The position numbers were made by a program, and so were the translations under genes. This document shows positions 7,301 through 13,180 of a stretch of 13,180 bases of DNA, piece by piece. This DNA is from an uncultured Treponema sp. Its GTDB lineage: Bacteria; Spirochaetota; Spirochaetia; Treponematales; Treponemataceae. Location: positions 1-13,180 of the forward strand of contig CAKZZR010000259.1 in assembly GCA_937885475.1 (NCBI GenBank), read 5' to 3'. The notes under the pieces are model-generated. The model did not search any database and was not told the origin of the DNA. It saw nothing but the letters and a program-made list of their open reading frames with translations. Positions within the stretch are counted from its first letter, which is position 1; each line of letters starts with the position of its first letter.

Positions 7301-7492
7301 ACGAACCCCGCCGCAGCGGTGTATCGTTCGTTCTCATAAGGTGTTGCAGTCGGATCTAATACCCTTTATACGACGCAAGCGTCTGGGTACTGCTTGCAGC
7401 CCCGAAGGGATTAGATCCTCCGCACGAATAAATGCTTCTGGAAAAGAAGCGCAGCGCCTTCTCATGAGAATAATTTCCTACTAGTTTAGTAG
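7299..7492 (+). ncRNA. Candidate structured RNA or repeat element
   Basis: A gene-free stretch dominated by complementary segments. GAACGAAC (7299-7306) pairs with GTTCGTTC (7326-7333), enclosing CCGC/GCGG. TTCTCAT then AAGGTGTTGC (7331-7347) pairs with GCAGCGCCTT (7451-7460) then ATGAGAA (7464-7470), with two G-U pairs and a three-base bulge. Inside, GGATCTAAT and CCCTT (7352-7366) pair with AAGGG and ATTAGATCC (7405-7418), enclosing two short hairpins (7372-7383 and 7385-7402). GCTTCT/AGAAGC (7434-7450) makes another, and CTACTA/TAGTAG (7478-7492) a last one. The first two stems compete for 7331-7333. No Rfam family is recognised and no T-run follows, so it is not an ordinary terminator. 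RNA versus DNA repeat is undecided. Confidence 0.4.
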
Positions 7493-7512
7493 ATTATATG
7501 CTTGTAATTTAT

Positions 7513-7518
7513 TATACT
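7513..7518 (+). promoter_or_regulatory. Possible -10 box of the membrane regulator gene
   Basis: TATACT lies exactly six bases before the ATG at 7525, the same spacing as at gatC. No convincing -35 box is seen at the expected place (7490-7495, TAGATT). The perfect inverted repeat CTACTA/TAGTAG (7478-7492) covers that position and could be a regulator site. Weaker than the two other leaderless promoters. Confidence 0.35.
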
Positions 7519-7524
7519 TTTTTC

Positions 7525-8454
7525 ATGACGTTGAGACAGAGGATTGCTATTTCCAACGGTGCTGCGGTTTGTGTTCCTATCTTCATAGTTTTTGGGCTCA
7601 TTCTGTGGAATTCTTTTTTTTTAAAATCTGATGGCAAAAAATATCTTTCCTCACAGGAAATTCTATATTTTTTTGAGAATGAGATTTCCAGACTACGAAT
7701 TCCTGAAAATTTTTCGTCAGAGGCACAGAATTCAGATTTTGTGCCATCCGTCTTTGAGCAGACCGTAACAGAATTACAGGAGATGGGCTTTCATTTAAGA
7801 ATCGTGCTGAACGGTACGGAAGCCTTTTCAAACCTGTCTGACTCGGAGCAAGCCAATGGCAATGAGCTTTTGCTTGCATTTCCAAAGGAATCTGAAGCCT
7901 TTTTGTTTGATGAAAAAAAATCCTCTGCGGTCATATACAAAAAAATCGGAGGAACAATCAGCTCATACATTCTGGCAGTTTACTCACCGAATTCTGATTC
8001 AAAGGCTGGGCTGATTTTGAATTATTTGCTTCCCGTTCAGTTTTTGACCATTGGCACGTTTGTAAGATTTTTGTTCATAGCGATTTTTATCGTCGTGCTG
8101 CTTAATTTTGTATTCACCGTATGGATTCAAAAAAGTCTCCTGGAGCCAAAAGAAAAAGTGTCCTTTGGAAAACTTAGCATATACGTTCCTAACATGCAGG
8201 TTACTGTAGGCGGAAAGGAAATATATCTTAAAAACCGAGAGTTTGAGCTTTTGCTCTTTTTAGCCTCTCATCCCAATCAGGTTTTTTCAAAGGCTGATTT
8301 AATAGAAAATGTTTGGGGAATGGATTCCGCTGCCACGGATTCAACGGTTACAGTTCATATCAACAGGTTGAGGGAAAAAATCGAGGCAGACCAAGAGCAT
8401 CCGCAGTTCATTAAGACCGCGTGGGGGAAAGGCTACTTGTTCTGCCCAAAATGA
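7525..8454 (+). CDS. Membrane one-component regulator: kinase-like sensor fused to OmpR-type wHTH
   Basis: A 309-residue protein built in an unusual order: TM1 (about 11-32), an extracytoplasmic domain (about 34-175), TM2 (about 178-200), then directly a winged-helix DNA-binding domain of the OmpR/PhoB type (about 212-308). The wHTH is typical: REFELLLFLASHPNQVFSKADLIENVWG, recognition helix region TDSTVTVHINRLREKIE (271-287) and GKGYLF at the end. The N-terminal half looks like a histidine kinase input module. It even keeps the first residues of a HAMP-like segment (KSLLEP), but HAMP, kinase and receiver domains are absent. The start at 7525 is preferred because MTLRQRIAI begins a kinase-like N terminus and a -10 box lies six bases upstream; an in-frame ATG at 7498 would add nine residues. 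It ends 26 bases from the convergent lipoprotein gene, a plausible target. Confidence 0.85.
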   Translation: MTLRQRIAISNGAAVCVPIFIVFGLILWNSFFLKSDGKKYLSSQEILYFFENEISRLRIPENFSSEAQNSDFVPSVFEQTVTELQEMGFHLRIVLNGTEAFSNLSDSEQANGNELLLAFPKESEAFLFDEKKSSAVIYKKIGGTISSYILAVYSPNSDSKAGLILNYLLPVQFLTIGTFVRFLFIAIFIVVLLNFVFTVWIQKSLLEPKEKVSFGKLSIYVPNMQVTVGGKEIYLKNREFELLLFLASHPNQVFSKADLIENVWGMDSAATDSTVTVHINRLREKIEADQEHPQFIKTAWGKGYLFCPK

Positions 8455-8480
8455 TTTTCTGATGTGAGTATTGGACTTAT

Positions 8481-9510
8481 TTACTCGTCTGCTCCGTCGC
8501 CGCTGTCAGAGCCGCTGCAACAGCTTCCTCCGGGTTCAGAGCCACCGTCACTTCCAGAAAATGAGCCTTTCGTGTCTGAGGTGCTTTTGTCAGACCGCAA
8601 CTCAAATAGGGTTCTTACGACCCTGAAGCCTGTTTCCGTACTGCGCGTTACAGGCGAGGCGCTTTGCCGTGCAGAAACCTGGCATAATTCCTTTGTGCTG
8701 TTCCAGGAACCACCCCTAAGAACGCGTTTGCTACCAGCATCAGGCCCATAGGAGCCAGATGTTGGAATGATGCGCGCGTACCAGTCCCAGCACCATTCGT
8801 TTACATTTCCACCCATATCATAAAGATACAGTGAATTTTCTTTTTTTTGAGCCGAAATATGAGGCCTTGAGTCGGAATTCTCCTCATACCAGGAAACCTT
8901 GGAAGCATCGTCGCTTCCGGGGAATTCTGCCTGCATAGAAGGAAGTCCGTTGCTTCCTCCTCTTGCAAGGTATTCCCATTCTGCTTCTGTTGGCAATCGG
9001 TAGCCGGTGGCTATCGTGTTGAATACGATATCACCCCATTCATCAGACGGCAAGTCTGGCGCACGGTAAAGACCTTCTGCATTTTCCATGCTTTCCGGCC
9101 AGCAGCAAGGATGTGTCTTGCCGTTTATGGAATATACAGGTGTAAGATTCTCTTCTATGCTCAGAAAATTGCAATACATTACGGCATCGAACCAGCTGAC
9201 ATTGTACGCTGGTAAGGCAGGATTTTTTCCATACGCTTCATTCGGAGCATTTTCTTCGGAATAAAAGCAGAACCGCTCATATTCTTCCTGTGTAACCTCA
9301 TGGTCTGAAACCCAAAGGTCAGAAATATAAACGGTTCTTCCGCTTACAAAGATATAATCCTCTGCTGAATTCTTGTATTTTTCTGCTCCATAAACAATGC
9401 CCCCCCAGTACCTCTGCATACTGTTCTGGAATTCCAGCTTCTGAAGAGCAGGAGCCGAAAAGAGTTGAAAGGCTTATTATGACGATACCTAGTAATGCTG
9501 ATTGCTTCAT
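8481..9510 (-). pseudogene. FGE-fold lipoprotein, frameshifted in a G7 run
   Basis: Second of two tandem FGE-fold (PF03781-type) lipoprotein genes. The first part (from 9510, or an in-frame ATG at 9522) encodes a signal peptide with lipobox-like LFGSC (Cys21), then EQYAEVLGG. After the seven-G run at 9406-9400 the frame is lost. The following frame continues GGIVYGAEKY...DYIFVSGRT, closely matching the upstream paralogue. Removing one G gives an unbroken 342-residue protein against 346 for the paralogue. The body has HEVTQEEYERFC, NVSWFDAVMYCNF, GYRLPTEAEWEYLARGG, GNVNEWCWDWY, RVLRGGSW and GFRVVR. FGE catalytic cysteines are missing. A 37-residue Ser/Gly/Asp-rich tail with CC follows the domain. 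It could be a pseudogene, a phase-off gene or a sequencing error. GGA lies eight bases before the ATG at 9510. Confidence 0.85.
9400..9406 (-). repeat. Homopolymeric G7 tract causing the frameshift
   Basis: Seven consecutive Gs on the coding (minus) strand, placed between the lipoprotein signal and the FGE-fold body. Six Gs would keep the signal peptide in frame with the body, while seven separate them. The location is the classic one for on/off switching of a surface protein by slipped-strand mispairing. Seven bases is short for a highly variable tract. Confidence 0.6.
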
Positions 9511-9540
9511 TGTATATTCCATATAAATTTTAAAGGAAGG

Positions 9541-10581
9541 TTAGTCTGCGTTTCGTACAACGCGGAAGCCCGTGAGTGCATAGACACAACCTGTGCAGGC
9601 AAGGCTGCATTTTGTTCTCATGCGATTATAAGGTTTGCTTGCATCGCGATAACTTACGCTTGAGCATTTTAACGGTGAGATTGCAGACCCACCGCGCAGC
9701 ACGCGGCTTTTTCCTGAAGAATTTCCTGTTGCAGCTGTCTCTGAGCTTACGGCTCCGTACCAGTCCCATACCCACTCGCTTACATTGCCGGACAGATTGT
9801 AAATTCCGTGGCAGTTTGGAGCCTTTGTGTTTACAGGATGAACCTTTTCCTCGGAATTCTCGTCATACCAAGAAACTGTGTCAATTTCATCGCTTCCTGC
9901 ATAGTCCGTAAGCTTGTCTGGAAGTCCGTTGTCTCCGCAGCGAGCGATATATTCCCATTCTGCCTCAGTTGGCAGTCGGTAGCCATTTGCTGTTCCGTTC
10001 ATTTCTACGGAATCCCAAAGCGCATTCGTTTCTGCAGGACCTGCATATTTTATGCTTGTTCCTTCTGTTTTTGTAAGGGCTCCTTCCCAGCAGCAAAGAC
10101 CTGTTTTTCCTCCGACCTTGTAAACCGGCGTAAGACCTTCCGCTATGCTTCGCAAATTACAATAGGCAATTGCATCGTACCAGCTTACGCCGTACGCTGG
10201 AAAATCATCTCCGAGTCCATATTTTTCAGACGGCTCAGTTTCTATTTCAGCGCCTATTGTGTTTGAACCGCAGGTTTCAGCAATTTCTATCGTCTGGTTT
10301 GAAAAAAAGCAGTATCTTTGGAATTCTTTTTGAGTCACCTCGTGGGTGCTTACGATTAGATTTCCAATTGTAATAGTTCTGCCCTCAACGAATATGTAAT
10401 CATCGTCAGAAGATTTGTATGCTTCGCTTCCTGTTACAGTTCCTCCAATAATGCTTGCAAATTTGCTTCCTGCTTTTTCGTCCGCAGTGTCATCATCGCT
10501 AGCATCCGCACATGAAATAAGATTGAAAGAAAACGCAATTGATGCGCCCAAGAAAATTGTTTTTAAAAGATTTTTTTTCAT
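9541..10581 (-). CDS. FGE-fold (SUMF1-like) surface lipoprotein
   Basis: A 346-residue protein with a clear lipoprotein signal (LISC, Cys24), then an acidic linker (ADASDDDTADE) and a formylglycine-generating-enzyme/C-type-lectin-like domain from about residue 40 to the end. Family landmarks are THEVTQKEFQRYC, GVSWYDAIAYCNL, GYRLPTEAEWEYIARCG, NVSEWVWDWYG, SRVLRGGSA and a terminal GFRVVRNAD. The paired cysteines of the true FGE active site (CxxxxC after RGGS) are not present, so sulfatase activation is unlikely. A short insertion near the C terminus carries C-x3-C-x2-C. GGAGG lies five bases before the ATG. An A8 tract follows the start codon. The next lipoprotein gene begins about 30 bases downstream, probably on the same mRNA. 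Function is unknown; it is probably membrane-anchored outside the cytoplasm. Confidence 0.9.
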   Translation of the reverse strand: MKKNLLKTIFLGASIAFSFNLISCADASDDDTADEKAGSKFASIIGGTVTGSEAYKSSDDDYIFVEGRTITIGNLIVSTHEVTQKEFQRYCFFSNQTIEIAETCGSNTIGAEIETEPSEKYGLGDDFPAYGVSWYDAIAYCNLRSIAEGLTPVYKVGGKTGLCCWEGALTKTEGTSIKYAGPAETNALWDSVEMNGTANGYRLPTEAEWEYIARCGDNGLPDKLTDYAGSDEIDTVSWYDENSEEKVHPVNTKAPNCHGIYNLSGNVSEWVWDWYGAVSSETAATGNSSGKSRVLRGGSAISPLKCSSVSYRDASKPYNRMRTKCSLACTGCVYALTGFRVVRNAD

Positions 10582-10802
10582 AAATGCCTCCGCAATTTTT
10601 TTTTACGGTAGTTTTTTTGCAGAAAAAACGCAATTAAATGACGGTCATAATTTGTAAACAGAAAATAAACTGCAAAAAAAATTAAAAACAAATTCTAAAC
10701 AATCTATAAACTTCACAAAAACTGAATTGACCTCAAAAAAATTGCTGACTACAGTGATGTAAAACCATATAAAAATCAATTTTGCTTTTGATGGGAGAAA
10801 TT
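10582..10802. promoter_or_regulatory. Divergent AT-rich promoter region
   Basis: A 221-base region between the divergent FGE-fold genes, extremely A/T-rich, with several A and T tracts including a nine-T run at 10596-10604. Plus-strand candidate promoter: TTGACC (10727-10732), 17 bases, TACAGT (10750-10755), giving a leader of about 40 bases before the third FGE-fold gene. Minus-strand candidate: TTGCAG, 17 bases, AATTAT, around 10640-10680. Both are predictions by eye. The region would suit joint control of the two transcription units. Confidence 0.4.
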
Positions 10803-11621
10803 ATGAGAAGGTCTTTTGTTTTTTTTATTCTTGCAGTGTTTTTATTGCAAAGTGGCTTCTGCAAAGGGAATGTGTTTGATTCCTTTGTAAAGGTTGGGGG
10901 TGGAGCCTTTGAAATGGGAAGCGCGGATAAAGACGCTCCTGCAGATGAAGCATTGCACGAGGTTTTTGTGGACGATTTTTGCATCTCAAAATATGAAGTA
11001 ACCCGAAGCCTGTATAAAAAAGTAACAGGAAAGCAACCCAGTTATTTTTCCTGCGGTGGAACCTGCTGTGATGACCCGACTCTTTGTCCTGTAGAGAATA
11101 TAACCTTTCAAGAGGCAATTGAATTCTGCAATTTTCTGAGTAGAAAGGAAAAACTTGAGGAATGCTATATAAAAACTGACGGAGAGAATTGGAAATGGGT
11201 AAAAGCTGCCAACGGATATCGCCTTCCAACTGAGGCAGAATGGGAATTTGCGGCTAGGGGAGGCAAGCTTTCTCATGGGTATAGATATGCCGGCAGCGAC
11301 AAAATAGGAGATGTCGCCTGGTATTCTGGAAACAGCAATGGCTTTCCTCATCAGGTTGGCAAAAAGGAGCCTAATGAATTGGGCTTGTACGATATGACTG
11401 GCAATGTATGGGAATTTTGTTGGGATATTTATGGCACCTATGATTTAGGACAGAACAAAAATCCTGATGGGGCAGAGAAAGGACGGAACAGGGTTCGTCG
11501 TGGAGGCGGTTTCATTGATGTTGGCAGCATGCAGCGGGTCAGCTGCAGAGAACAATTCCGTCAGGCATATTATGCAGGGAATTTTGTGGGCTTCAGGCTT
11601 GCCCGCAATGCAGAGCGATGA
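10803..11621 (+). CDS. Secreted FGE-fold (SUMF1-like) protein
   Basis: A 272-residue protein with an N-terminal signal peptide (MRRSFVFFILAVFLLQSGFC) and a full FGE-like domain. Landmarks: GGGAFEMGSADKDA, DDFCISKYEVTRSLYKKV, PVENITFQEAIEFCNFLS, NGYRLPTEAEWEFAARGG, YDMTGNVWEFCWDIYG, RVRRGGGF and VGFRLARN. The catalytic cysteine pair is replaced (SMQRVSCREQFR), arguing against formylglycine generation. No lipobox is clear (GFC has Phe before Cys), so it may be periplasmic. The start at 10803 is chosen because GGGAG lies five bases upstream; an in-frame TTG at 10782 lacks such a site. It diverges from the two lipoprotein genes and is followed after 10 bases by a beta-barrel gene, suggesting a joint role at the cell envelope (inference). 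Confidence 0.9.
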   Translation: MRRSFVFFILAVFLLQSGFCKGNVFDSFVKVGGGAFEMGSADKDAPADEALHEVFVDDFCISKYEVTRSLYKKVTGKQPSYFSCGGTCCDDPTLCPVENITFQEAIEFCNFLSRKEKLEECYIKTDGENWKWVKAANGYRLPTEAEWEFAARGGKLSHGYRYAGSDKIGDVAWYSGNSNGFPHQVGKKEPNELGLYDMTGNVWEFCWDIYGTYDLGQNKNPDGAEKGRNRVRRGGGFIDVGSMQRVSCREQFRQAYYAGNFVGFRLARNAER

Positions 11622-11631
11622 GGCTTGTGAA

Positions 11632-12696
11632 ATGAATTCGTTTGACTTTTTATCTAAAAAAGGCTTCTGCATTTTTTTATTTTTTTTGCTTTGTGGCTTT
11701 GCTTTTTCACAGAGTATTTCAATCGCAAACACCCTTGGTGGGAATACAGACAATACAGAAAGCAAGGATTTTTTTAGATTTGATGAAAGCATGAACAAAG
11801 ATGAGATAAGCATCGGAGACAGGCTTCAGCTTGACATGCAGTCAGAAAGTCTTGATTCCCGTATCCGCATGGATTTTGTAACGGACTTTTCTGATTCTGG
11901 AGGTGCGTTTAAAATCCGTGGTTATTTGAATTATCACCCCCTTGCTTTTTTGAATCTTATTGCAGGAAATGCGTTTTTTTCAAGGTGGGTAATTCCAGCG
12001 TCCTATCTTGCTGCAAATGATGACTACCCATGCCATGGCAAGCTTACTGATACCAATGGAGCCGGGATTGTGCTTCAAGCAGGAAATATAACGGGCAGTG
12101 CTTCTATACAGGGCGAAAGCGAGCTTAATCTGAACCTTGGGCTTTTGTATGATGTAAAAAATTTGCTTAACATAGGTTTTACCTTTCAGGATGTAACAAG
12201 GGAAAGCTTCAGTTTTTCCGGTTATGCGGGATTTAGCGGAGTTCAGAATCTCGTGCTGAATGCAGGGTACTCTTATAATTACATGGGCTCTTATGTGCAA
12301 TCCGCACAGCATGTTATTCAAGGCTCTTGCGGATATAATTTTCGTTCTATTGGTCTTGCGTTTTATGCAGAAGAGCTTTTTGCATTGACAAATAAAAGGG
12401 GTAACGGCTCTGGAGAAAGATACTTTGATACTGGCTGCCCCAATTATACGGCTTTAAGATTTGTGAAGAAATTTGGCGAAGATACTACGATGACGGTTCG
12501 TCTTTCATCAAATCATGAGTTAAAATCTGCAAAGCAAAACGAAACCGGCACTCAGCTTCAGGTATATCCATACATTGAGCAAAAAACGACCTGCGGAACG
12601 ATTCGGGCAGGCCTGCGCATTTTGTTCTCAGACTCAGAGGGATTTGACGGGCTTTCCATACCATTCAGCTGGTATTACAGGATTATTAGCAAATAG
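11632..12696 (+). CDS. Putative outer-membrane beta-barrel protein
   Basis: A 354-residue exported protein of unrecognised family. The signal peptide is clear (CIFLFFLLCGFAFS, cleavage near residue 26). The mature part alternates polar and hydrophobic residues in short stretches (for example IRGYLNYHPLAFLNLIAGN, LNAGYSYNYMGSY, GTIRAGLRILF, LSIPFSWYYRI) and is rich in Gly, Asn, Ser and aromatic residues, as in outer-membrane barrels. The C-terminal residue is Lys rather than Phe. GAGG lies eight bases before the ATG at 11632. The reading frame is open further upstream to 11467, but that part overlaps the preceding gene and precedes the signal peptide. It is very likely co-transcribed with the FGE-fold gene. 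Porin, adhesin or scaffold roles are all possible. Confidence 0.78.
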   Translation: MNSFDFLSKKGFCIFLFFLLCGFAFSQSISIANTLGGNTDNTESKDFFRFDESMNKDEISIGDRLQLDMQSESLDSRIRMDFVTDFSDSGGAFKIRGYLNYHPLAFLNLIAGNAFFSRWVIPASYLAANDDYPCHGKLTDTNGAGIVLQAGNITGSASIQGESELNLNLGLLYDVKNLLNIGFTFQDVTRESFSFSGYAGFSGVQNLVLNAGYSYNYMGSYVQSAQHVIQGSCGYNFRSIGLAFYAEELFALTNKRGNGSGERYFDTGCPNYTALRFVKKFGEDTTMTVRLSSNHELKSAKQNETGTQLQVYPYIEQKTTCGTIRAGLRILFSDSEGFDGLSIPFSWYYRIISK

Positions 12697-12860
12697 CTTT
12701 AGCTCGGATTTTGTCTTAAAAAAAATACCCGCCGAAAAACTGGCATTTCTCACGCAACATATTCCTGCGCAATATCCAGACAACGGCGGTGTTTCGCCAG
12801 ATTGCTCTGACACTGTTACTATAGCACAAGAAGTCGAAAAGTCAAGAGGAGAAAACTGAC
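12697..12860 (+). other. Intergenic gap with possible gene-tail remnant
   Basis: No confident gene. One frame stays open to a TGA at 12857-12859, one base before the ABC ATPase ATG, giving a tail with LAFLTQHIPAQYPDNGG and ending EVEKSRGEN. Such tight spacing is typical of coupled genes, so this could be the 3' end of a gene whose front was replaced. Alternatively it is a chance frame. No terminator is apparent after the barrel gene. Confidence 0.25.
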
Positions 12861-13180
12861 ATGCTTACACTTGAACGAATCTCAATCACATTCAACGCGA
12901 ACACGCCCGACGAAAACAAGGCGTTGCACGACATAAATCTCAACATAAAGAAGGGCGATTTCATCACGGTAATCGGCTCGAACGGCGCGGGAAAATCCAC
13001 GCTCTACAATGTGATAGCCGGCACTTTAAAGCCGACCGCGGGTTCGATTTTCTTGACCGCGGACGAAAACGCCGAGCCTAAAAACATCACGAACGACGCG
13101 GAATACAAGCGCGCGCGCTACATCGGGCGCATTTTCCAGAATCCGCTTTTGGGAACGGCGGGGAAAATGAGCCTCGAAGA
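12861..13180 (+). CDS. ABC transporter ATP-binding protein (COG1101 type), partial
   Basis: The first 106 residues of an ABC ATPase, cut by the window end. The Walker A motif is GSNGAGKST (39-47) and the Q-loop glutamine is Gln93 in IGRIFQNPLLGT. The sequence EYKRARYIGR-IFQNP-LLGTAGKMSLEE, together with the start TLERISITFNANTPDENKALHDINL, recalls the COG1101 group. These ATPases serve uptake systems with a COG4120 permease and an ABC_sub_bind (COG2984) binding protein; some members are linked to tryptophan or related compounds. Signature motif, Walker B and H-loop lie beyond the edge. AGAGGAG lies nine bases before the ATG. It is richer in G/C-ending codons than the envelope genes before it. 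Partner genes are not upstream here and may follow. Confidence 0.9.
   Translation, partial: MLTLERISITFNANTPDENKALHDINLNIKKGDFITVIGSNGAGKSTLYNVIAGTLKPTAGSIFLTADENAEPKNITNDAEYKRARYIGRIFQNPLLGTAGKMSLE

Noticed and set aside
7299..7333. Intrinsic terminator after the STAS gene
   Set aside because: The hairpin is strong, but it is followed by TCTCATAAGG rather than a T-run, and its right arm takes part in a larger structure.
7498..7524. Upstream ATG for the membrane regulator
   Set aside because: No ribosome-binding site precedes it, and it would place a -10-like box inside the coding sequence; the ATG at 7525 fits the leaderless spacing seen at gatC.
8464..8751. Plus-strand open frame just after the membrane regulator
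   Set aside because: It is antisense to the conserved C-terminal part of the FGE-fold lipoprotein; no ribosome-binding site and low-complexity Pro/Ser/Leu composition.
9541..9780. Diversity-generating retroelement variable region at the C terminus of the FGE-fold protein
   Set aside because: The fold is right for a target, but no reverse transcriptase, accessory gene or template repeat was seen in the window, and no near-identical repeat of this segment was found by eye.
8481..11621. True formylglycine-generating enzymes for sulfatases
   Set aside because: The paired active-site cysteines after RGGS are missing in all three proteins and no sulfatase gene is nearby.
11467..11631. Longer N terminus for the beta-barrel protein
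   Set aside because: It would overlap the FGE-fold gene by about 150 bases and bury the signal peptide; the ATG at 11632 has a ribosome-binding site directly upstream.

Overview
The window looks like a free-living or gut/rumen spirochaete, most probably Treponema. The basis is protein style only: several secreted formylglycine-generating-enzyme (FGE)-fold proteins with spirochaete-type lipoprotein signals, a divergent outer-membrane beta-barrel candidate, an RsbU/STAS signalling set, and a COG1101-type ABC ATPase. No rRNA or other marker gene is present, so the genus is an inference. There are no tRNAs, insertion sequences, CRISPR arrays or integrases.

Left part (1-2408): a small minus-strand protein resembling DUF5348 and a cytoplasmic GH13 alpha-glucan hydrolase are transcribed divergently from back-to-back promoters. 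Bases 1-150 hold no gene but contain strong inverted repeats.

Middle (2511-7300): five tightly packed plus-strand genes, gatC, gatA, an RsbU-type membrane phosphatase, a RelA/SpoT-type nucleotide synthetase and a STAS anti-sigma-factor antagonist. Gaps are 2, 18, 3 and 15 bases, so they are probably one transcript. It couples tRNA-dependent amidation of Glu/Asp-tRNA with an alarmone synthetase and a partner-switching pair. No RsbW-type kinase and no gatB are in the window. The amylase and gatC both have a near-consensus promoter whose -10 box lies 6-8 bases before the ATG, with no Shine-Dalgarno sequence, which predicts leaderless mRNAs.

Junction (7299-7492): a gene-free stretch made almost entirely of nested inverted repeats. 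It could form a branched RNA and is the best candidate here for an undescribed RNA or repeat element.

Right part (7525-12696), more AT-rich: a membrane protein with a kinase-like sensor (TM, extracytoplasmic domain, TM) joined directly to a C-terminal OmpR-type DNA-binding domain. Next to it, on the minus strand, are two tandem FGE-fold lipoprotein genes. The second is broken by one extra base in a seven-G run, a possible phase-variation switch. A third FGE-fold gene is divergent from them and is followed at once by an outer-membrane beta-barrel candidate. All three FGE-fold proteins lack the paired active-site cysteines of true FGE, so they are more likely binding or structural surface proteins. 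The membrane regulator may control this surface locus (inference from proximity).

Right edge (12861-13180): the start of a COG1101-type ABC transporter ATPase, cut off by the window. The 164 bases before it hold no confident gene, but may include the tail of a lost upstream gene.
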